From: an uncultured Eubacteriales bacterium
GTDB taxonomy: Bacteria; Bacillota; Clostridia; Christensenellales; QALW01
Length of the DNA: 24,054 bases
Assembly: GCA_900547955.1 (NCBI GenBank)
Contig: URIR01000029.1
Location: forward strand, 1-24,054
Direction: 5' to 3'
The notes under the pieces were generated by a model. The model worked only from the letters and a program-made list of their open reading frames with translations, was not told the origin of the DNA and searched no databases. Of the stretch, positions 24,003 to 24,054 are shown piece by piece. The translations under genes and the position numbers were made by a program. Position 1 is the stretch's first letter. Every line of letters starts with the position of its first letter.

Positions 24003-24054
24003 TCAGCCAAAACCTAATATTGACTTTAATTCCTCTCCGGCGTCATACCGCCGG
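24003..24054 (-). CDS. 3' end of a tandem paralogue of the secreted-protein gene (partial)
   Basis: Only the last 17 codons are inside the window. The minus strand reads RRYDAGEELKSILGFG and stop (TGA at 24005-24003). It aligns with QRYQSGESIESILG, the end of the gene at 22947-23774, with the same spacing to an almost identical terminator. The upstream part is beyond the window edge. Confidence 0.75.
   Translation of the reverse strand, partial: RRYDAGEELKSILGFG

Overview
The window looks like a chromosomal segment of an anaerobic, low-to-mid GC Firmicute, most likely a member of the Clostridia. Evidence for this is the secA-prfB order with a frameshifted prfB, a glycyl-radical enzyme with its own radical-SAM activase, a very large 2-hydroxyacyl-CoA-dehydratase-activase-type protein, GGAGG-type ribosome binding sites, TTGACA/TATAAT-type promoters with 17-bp spacers, and AT-rich spacers beside Ala/GCC-rich genes. 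The lineage is an inference from gene content; no rRNA is present. Nearly all genes are on the minus strand; the only plus-strand gene is at 9521-10246.

Layout from left to right. 1-1671: a surface protein with a signal peptide, a sugar-binding-like ectodomain and a C-terminal membrane anchor (179-1153), flanked by two complex palindromic elements. 1672-9038: a two-gene minus operon of a 1441-aa activase/HgdB-like protein followed by an ABC transporter with fused ATPase and permease. 9060-10622: a divergent spacer, a zinc-ribbon membrane protein on the plus strand with its own promoter and terminator, and a spacer with five 22-bp tandem repeats. 10623-15442: an HtrA-type protease, then a glycyl-radical enzyme and its activase. 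15746-18831: tsaD, a four-helix membrane protein and prfB. The prfB reading frame is interrupted by the classical TGA at codon 26 and is read by a +1 shift. 19267-21951: secA. 22342-24054: a small acidic zinc-ribbon protein and a secreted protein whose downstream-end sequence and terminator are repeated at the window edge, where the end of a tandem paralogue is visible.

The most unusual content is non-coding. Five places (1-105, 1431-1610, 12091-12218, 15563-15700, 19052-19189) hold the same architecture: a 32-40-bp, perfect or almost perfect inverted repeat that encloses three consecutive GC-rich hairpins with 3-5-nt loops, so that a single strand would fold as a four-way cloverleaf. The first copy is cut by the window edge. 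The outer arms differ in sequence from copy to copy but are always self-complementary. The inner hairpins share motifs and a fixed order, which gives the element a polarity. Every copy lies 46-180 nt downstream of the stop codon of a minus-strand gene, in both orientations. I know of no named family that this matches, and I treat it as a candidate undescribed dispersed element. A more decayed structure with similar layout lies at 22083-22321.
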